Positions 60,692 through 64,000 of a stretch of DNA of 64,000 nt are shown here, piece by piece. The number at the start of each line of letters is the position of its first letter. The first letter of the stretch is position 1. Below the pieces are notes generated by a model, which had not been told where the DNA came from, ran no database searches, and saw only the letters and a list, made by a program, of their open reading frames with translations. A program made the position numbers and the translations under genes. Source of the stretch: Neobacillus mesonae (GTDB taxonomy: Bacteria; Bacillota; Bacilli; Bacillales; Cytobacillaceae); the NCBI RefSeq assembly GCF_001636315.1, contig NZ_KV440949.1, forward strand, positions 1,783,203 to 1,847,202, read 5' to 3'.

Positions 60692-61960
60692 TTAACGAAG
60701 TAATTGAAGTACACCCTGCGGTTGTTGGTTGGCTTGAGCCAGCATAGCTTGAGCCGCTTGAGAAAGAATATTATTCTTTGTAAATGTCATCATTTCTTTT
60801 GCCATGTCAACATCACGAATACGAGATTCAGCGGATGTTAAGTTCTCTGCTGTTGTGCTTAAGCTGTTGTTCGTAAATTCAAGACGGTTTTGAACCGCAC
60901 CCATCTTAGAACGTTCTGCAGATACAGATTCAATTGCTGTATTAATAGATGTAATAGCCTTGTTAGCTGCATCTTGAGTAGAAATGTCTACACCGCCAAC
61001 TTTAAGGCTGTCGCCATCAGTTAATGCTACTGTTGCAGTAAGTACTGTCGCACCGCTTGCTCCCTTGAATGCAATACCATCAGTGGAGCGGGCTACTACT
61101 TCCCCGTGTGCATCTAACAGTACATTATCAGTTGCATTATAAGTATAAGCTCCTGCTTCAAGTCCGCTATTCGTAAACGCAGCCGTGGCTTTTGCTGTTG
61201 TTCCATCGTAACTTAATGTGCCTGAAGTTACAGCTTGCTCAAAAGTAAAGGTGTCATCCCCTGCTGTTCCATCAAATGCTTTTGTAGTAAACGTTAAACC
61301 ATCTGTACTAGATGCTACCACTTTGCCATTTTCGTCTTTTACTTCATAATTACCGCCATTTTGAGAAACACTGTAAGTACCAGCTTTCAACGTGTCACCT
61401 GTTGTTGTACCACCGACAGTTACCTTGCTGGATTGTTCAATTCCAATTGTACCTGCTACTCCTAAGCTGTATGATTGTGCATCACCAATTTTAAGGCTCA
61501 TGTTTTGGTCTTGGTTCGCGCCAATTTGGAATGTGCCATCAAATGATCCGTTTAATAGTTTTTTACCGTTAAATTCTGTAGTAGAGCCAATACGGCCTAC
61601 TTCTTCAGCTAGTGTATTGATTTCCGCTTGAAGCTTTTCACGGTCTGATGAAGTGTTGGTATCATTGGCAGATTGTACAGCAAGTTCACGCATACGTTGT
61701 AAAATTGAGTGTGTTTCATTTAATGCACCTTCTGCAGTTTGTAATAAAGAAACACCGTTTTGTGCGTTCTTTTGTGCTGTTTCAAGTCCACGAATTTGGC
61801 CGCGCATTTTTTCAGAGATTGCTAGACCTGCTGCATCGTCACTTGCACGGTTAATGCGAAGACCTGATGATAATCTCTCCATGTTTTTTGCTGCTTGATT
61901 AGATGCAGCTGTTAATTGACGATGTGTGTTAAGTGCTGCTACGTTTGTATTAATTCTCAT
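60692..61960 (-). CDS. hag: Flagellin
   Basis: 422-aa filament protein. The conserved D0/D1 N-terminus is MRINTNVAALNTHRQLTAA through GVSLLQTAEGALNE (1-about 160), and the C-terminal helix starts NRLEFTNNSLSTTAENL and ends NQQPQGVLQLLR (about 345-422). The central 180 residues (D2/D3) are variable and include two copies of a V-A-(S/R)-STDG motif (VASSTDGLTF, VARSTDGIAF). The RBS is AGGAGGT. It has its own sigma-D promoter and terminator. The leader contains GAGGGAAAATATTCCTC, a small hairpin near the SD that could bind CsrA, which is speculation. Confidence 0.96.
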   Translation of the reverse strand: MRINTNVAALNTHRQLTAASNQAAKNMERLSSGLRINRASDDAAGLAISEKMRGQIRGLETAQKNAQNGVSLLQTAEGALNETHSILQRMRELAVQSANDTNTSSDREKLQAEINTLAEEVGRIGSTTEFNGKKLLNGSFDGTFQIGANQDQNMSLKIGDAQSYSLGVAGTIGIEQSSKVTVGGTTTGDTLKAGTYSVSQNGGNYEVKDENGKVVASSTDGLTFTTKAFDGTAGDDTFTFEQAVTSGTLSYDGTTAKATAAFTNSGLEAGAYTYNATDNVLLDAHGEVVARSTDGIAFKGASGATVLTATVALTDGDSLKVGGVDISTQDAANKAITSINTAIESVSAERSKMGAVQNRLEFTNNSLSTTAENLTSAESRIRDVDMAKEMMTFTKNNILSQAAQAMLAQANQQPQGVLQLLR

Positions 61961-62009
61961 TTTATTTACCTCCTAATAGTTGAGGAATATTTTCCCTCTG
62001 TACTTTTAT

Positions 62010-62035
62010 GTATCGGAAGGATCCATAGTATTGTA
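62010..62035 (-). promoter_or_regulatory. Sigma-D promoter of hag
   Basis: Minus-strand TACA (62035-62032), a 14-nt spacer and TCCGATAC (62017-62010) match the sigma-28 consensus TAAA-N15-GCCGATAT at most positions. It lies about 50 nt above the hag ATG. Confidence 0.65.
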
Positions 62036-62057
62036 GAGAGGAGATGAGAAATATTTT

Positions 62058-62552
62058 TTATTTAATAGACGTTTGTCTTCTGCGGTTTTCCAAAGCTACA
62101 ATTTCTTTAATCAATCGTTCTTCCTCTGGAATAGATAGATCGAGAAACTGAATGCCATAGAAATAATTGTTTTTATTAATCCTTTCTACTTTTCGAACAA
62201 TCCTCCCGTTTAAAGAGAATGACTCGTTGTTCAGGTAAAAGTGAAGTTTTACATATACTTTTTGTTTTAAAGGCAGATCATAATAGCTAACAATCCCAGC
62301 CCCGCCCGCGCTGACATCGCTGATTTGGCAATCATCAAATTCATTTACATCGATATTTCCTATTTTCAGCACTTCCATAATGGAATTTTTTAAATCTACT
62401 CGAAGCCTAAAACTATCTCTACGATTTTCCTTTTTTTCTGCTTTTTTCAGATTCCTTTGTTTCTTAATCCGTTGTTGTTGGATAGCATAAATAATAGAAG
62501 AAACAATGATAAATATTGCTGCAATTGCTATAATAATCTGAAATTCCCCCAT
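62058..62552 (-). CDS. Membrane-anchored PilZ domain protein
   Basis: 164-aa protein with one N-terminal helix (about 5-24: QIIIAIAAIFIIVSSIIYAI), a basic linker and a PilZ domain (about 45-155). Both c-di-GMP motifs are present: RRDSFR (RxxxR) at about 44-49 and DVSAGGAG (DxSxxG) at about 79. It should bind c-di-GMP at the membrane, as YpfA/DgrA or YcgR do to slow the motor. It lies between flgL and hag behind the flgL terminator, so its target is probably the flagellum; that is inferred. Confidence 0.85.
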   Translation of the reverse strand: MGEFQIIIAIAAIFIIVSSIIYAIQQQRIKKQRNLKKAEKKENRRDSFRLRVDLKNSIMEVLKIGNIDVNEFDDCQISDVSAGGAGIVSYYDLPLKQKVYVKLHFYLNNESFSLNGRIVRKVERINKNNYFYGIQFLDLSIPEEERLIKEIVALENRRRQTSIK

Positions 62553-62564
62553 GTATTCCCCTCA

Positions 62565-62608
62565 TATCATAAAAAAATAAGATGCCCCATCTTATATAAA
62601 AGATGGGG
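62565..62608 (-). terminator. flgL terminator
   Basis: CCCCATCTT and AAGATGGGG form a 9-bp stem with a short loop, followed on the minus strand by GCATCTTATTTTTTTATG. It lies 18 nt past the flgL stop and above the PilZ gene. Confidence 0.8.
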
Positions 62609-62625
62609 AGCACTGATACCTATGT

Positions 62626-63504
62626 CTATCTCAAAAAGTCGGTTAAGCTAAGCTGCATGGTTCTACCCCCGGCACTTAGCGCTGCTTTAAGGGCGGTTTC
62701 TTGCAGGGTCAGCTCAGTAAACGCTTCTGCAATATTGGTATCTTCCGTATCCGACAACATTTTTTTCGTTAAAAATTGCGCCTGATCCAATTTGTTGGCC
62801 GCTAGTTCAAGCAGATTTTGGTTGGTACCGACAACAGTGCGCTGGGTAATTAAGTTATCCGTTTGGCTATCAATCGAATTCAATAACGAGCCGGGATTTT
62901 CCCCCTTCTCTAACGTTTGCGCTAGGCCTTCCAATGTTTCGAATAAGTTTTTCCCATCTACTGAGAATCCAAATACGGCGGAAGCATGAACTTTCCCATT
63001 CACACTAATTCCCTGGCCAATCGTCCACTCTTTGCCAATTTGATTCGTCTGCTGTAAAACACCATTTTGATAGGGCGGAGTATTCAGGTCTGTTCCCGAA
63101 AATAGGTACCCGCTGCCATAAGCAGTATTGGCAATATTCCCGACCTGCTGCATCAGAGACCGGATTTCAACAGCAATATTTTTTCGATCATTTTCATTGA
63201 TTGTGTCACTGCTGGCTTCAACCGTCAGTTCACGAACGCGGTGCATTACATCGGTCACATTCCCAAGTGCTCCGTCCATCGCCGTGCTCCAATCGATGCC
63301 GTCCTGGGCATTTTTTTGATATTGTTCGACCTGGCTCAAGGATGTGCGATAGGTTAGTCCCTGCAAAGTGGCACTAGGCTGATCCGATATCTTTTCAAAC
63401 TTTTTCCCGGACGATATTTGTCCTTGCAGCTTCTCCATTGCTGTATTGTTACGCTGAATATTTTGCATAAAGTGCTGAGCTGCCATCTGGTGGGTGATTC
63501 GCAT
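62626..63504 (-). CDS. flgL: Flagellar hook-filament junction protein FlgL
   Basis: 292-aa HAP3, flagellin-like at both ends: MRITHQMAAQHFMQNIQRNN at the start, with ISSGKKFEKISDQPS, and AEAFTELTLQETALKAALSAGGR near the end (about 255-277; in part LTLQETALKAALSAGG). It lies below flgK, separated by a 190-nt gap that holds a 21-bp array. Confidence 0.93.
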   Translation of the reverse strand: MRITHQMAAQHFMQNIQRNNTAMEKLQGQISSGKKFEKISDQPSATLQGLTYRTSLSQVEQYQKNAQDGIDWSTAMDGALGNVTDVMHRVRELTVEASSDTINENDRKNIAVEIRSLMQQVGNIANTAYGSGYLFSGTDLNTPPYQNGVLQQTNQIGKEWTIGQGISVNGKVHASAVFGFSVDGKNLFETLEGLAQTLEKGENPGSLLNSIDSQTDNLITQRTVVGTNQNLLELAANKLDQAQFLTKKMLSDTEDTNIAEAFTELTLQETALKAALSAGGRTMQLSLTDFLR

Positions 63505-63530
63505 ACTTCTCCCCCTTTCTTTTTTTAATC

Positions 63531-63684
63531 TGTAAGTAACGCCGGCTTATTCGCAAGTAAAGTGTGCATTTCCGCAAGTAACACATGCTTATACGCAAGT
63601 AATGAATCTTCTCGCAAGTAACGTAGCCTTATACGCAAGTAAATCACGCATCTGCGCAAGTAACGCATGTCTATACGCAAGTAG
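63531..63684. repeat. 21-bp periodic array, core CGCAAGTAA, eight units
   Basis: Cores start at 63531 (TGTAAGTAA), 63552, 63573, 63594, 63613, 63634, 63655 and 63676; all steps are 21 bp except one of 19. The last core ends in TAG instead of TAA. The array lies between flgK and flgL inside the operon. On the other strand the core reads TTACTTGCG. Confidence 0.88.
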
Positions 63685-63697
63685 CAAAAGCTACGCT

Positions 63698-64000
63698 TTA
63701 TTTCATCCCATTAATCAATGTATTTAGCAAATCATTGACAGCCGACACATAGCGGGCCGCCGCGTTGTACGCTTGCTGATACCGAATCATATTGGTCATT
63801 TCTTCATCAATGGAAACACCGGACACGGATTGTCTTTGGTTATCTACCATCGAAACCATTGCATTCGCGTTATCGCTTAACTGTTTGGCTGCCTGCACGT
63901 CGGTTCCTAATTGGCCGATAACCTTTTGATAGAATTCACCAATAGTCGTGTTCGTACCGCCAATGTCTGTTTTTTGTAAAAAAGCATCGCTCATTAACGC
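63698..64000 (-). CDS. flgK: Flagellar hook-associated protein FlgK (partial)
   Basis: Only the C-terminal 100 residues are in the window; the frame is open to the right edge. The end reads SGVSIDEEMTNMIRYQQAYNAAARYVSAVNDLLNTLI (in part EEMTNMIRYQQAYNAAARY), the standard FlgK C-terminal helix pair that joins hook to filament. It is upstream of flgL. Confidence 0.93.
   Translation of the reverse strand, partial: ALMSDAFLQKTDIGGTNTTIGEFYQKVIGQLGTDVQAAKQLSDNANAMVSMVDNQRQSVSGVSIDEEMTNMIRYQQAYNAAARYVSAVNDLLNTLINGMK

Noticed and set aside
17834..63684. CRISPR-like arrays
   Set aside because: The constant parts are only 9-10 nt and the linkers 11-12 nt, far below CRISPR repeat and spacer lengths, and no cas gene is present.

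Overview
The window comes from a spore-forming, flagellated Bacillaceae-type Firmicute. The evidence is a gerA-type germination operon, Bacillus-like SD sequences with frequent GTG/TTG starts, sigma-A and sigma-D style promoters, a PHO box and a sigma-28/FlhF/FlhG flagellar locus. The genus cannot be fixed from sequence alone; a Neobacillus/Mesobacillus-like soil Bacillus would fit.

Layout. (1) 1-3418: germination receptor operon gerAA-gerAB-gerAC on the minus strand, the last gene cut by the window edge. (2) 3603-11654: a TRAP transporter (dctPQM), a GntR regulator, an Ldh2-type dehydrogenase, a split UxaA-type lyase and a D-2-hydroxyacid dehydrogenase. Together they match the known 3-sulfolactate pathway (transport, ComC/SlcC stereo-inversion, SuyAB desulfonation). 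Four promoters here share a layout with a 19-bp palindrome just below the -10 box. (3) 11.8-19 kb: single genes (glycerophosphodiesterase, LysR, acyl-CoA thioesterase, STAS protein, azoreductase, AtoE-type transporter, two unknown paralogues). (4) 19.1-22.3 kb: a PhoX-like secreted phosphatase behind a PHO box, and a small His/Pro/Tyr-rich ORF. (5) 22.5-30.7 kb: an IclR-headed catabolic operon (TRAP transporter, SDR, PPC/DUF296 protein, acyl-CoA synthetase, thiolase, DUF35 partner), divergent from a BASS transporter. (6) 31.8-33.8 kb: a repeat-rich junction with a frameshifted small gene and two unknown genes. (7) 33.8-64 kb: a flagellar locus read right to left, from flgK through hag, fliD, flgE and fliM to the export genes, flhF, flhG and fliA.

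The flagellar locus differs from the B. subtilis fla/che operon. Chemotaxis genes, fliL and motAB are not in the window; fliK-flgD-flgE and fliM-fliN-fliT-fliS lie upstream of flgB; there are two fliN genes; and FliM lacks the usual N-terminal CheY-binding peptide while one FliN carries it. A clear c-di-GMP-I (GEMM) riboswitch with its own sigma-A promoter and terminator sits in front of fliM, and a membrane-anchored PilZ protein lies beside hag, so this locus looks directly wired to c-di-GMP. A 1238-residue secreted FnIII/Ig-like repeat protein sits between hag and fliD.

The intergenic regions hold unusual repeats. Five arrays have a 9-10 nt core repeated every 21 bp, in three related core types that fit TTAYYYGYS. 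One array has a strict 52-bp period of inverted repeats. A scattered family of REP-like hairpins with core GGGGACGGTTCT has outer arms that covary between copies. These hairpins run into the 3' ends of two genes and sit where local GC skew changes sign.
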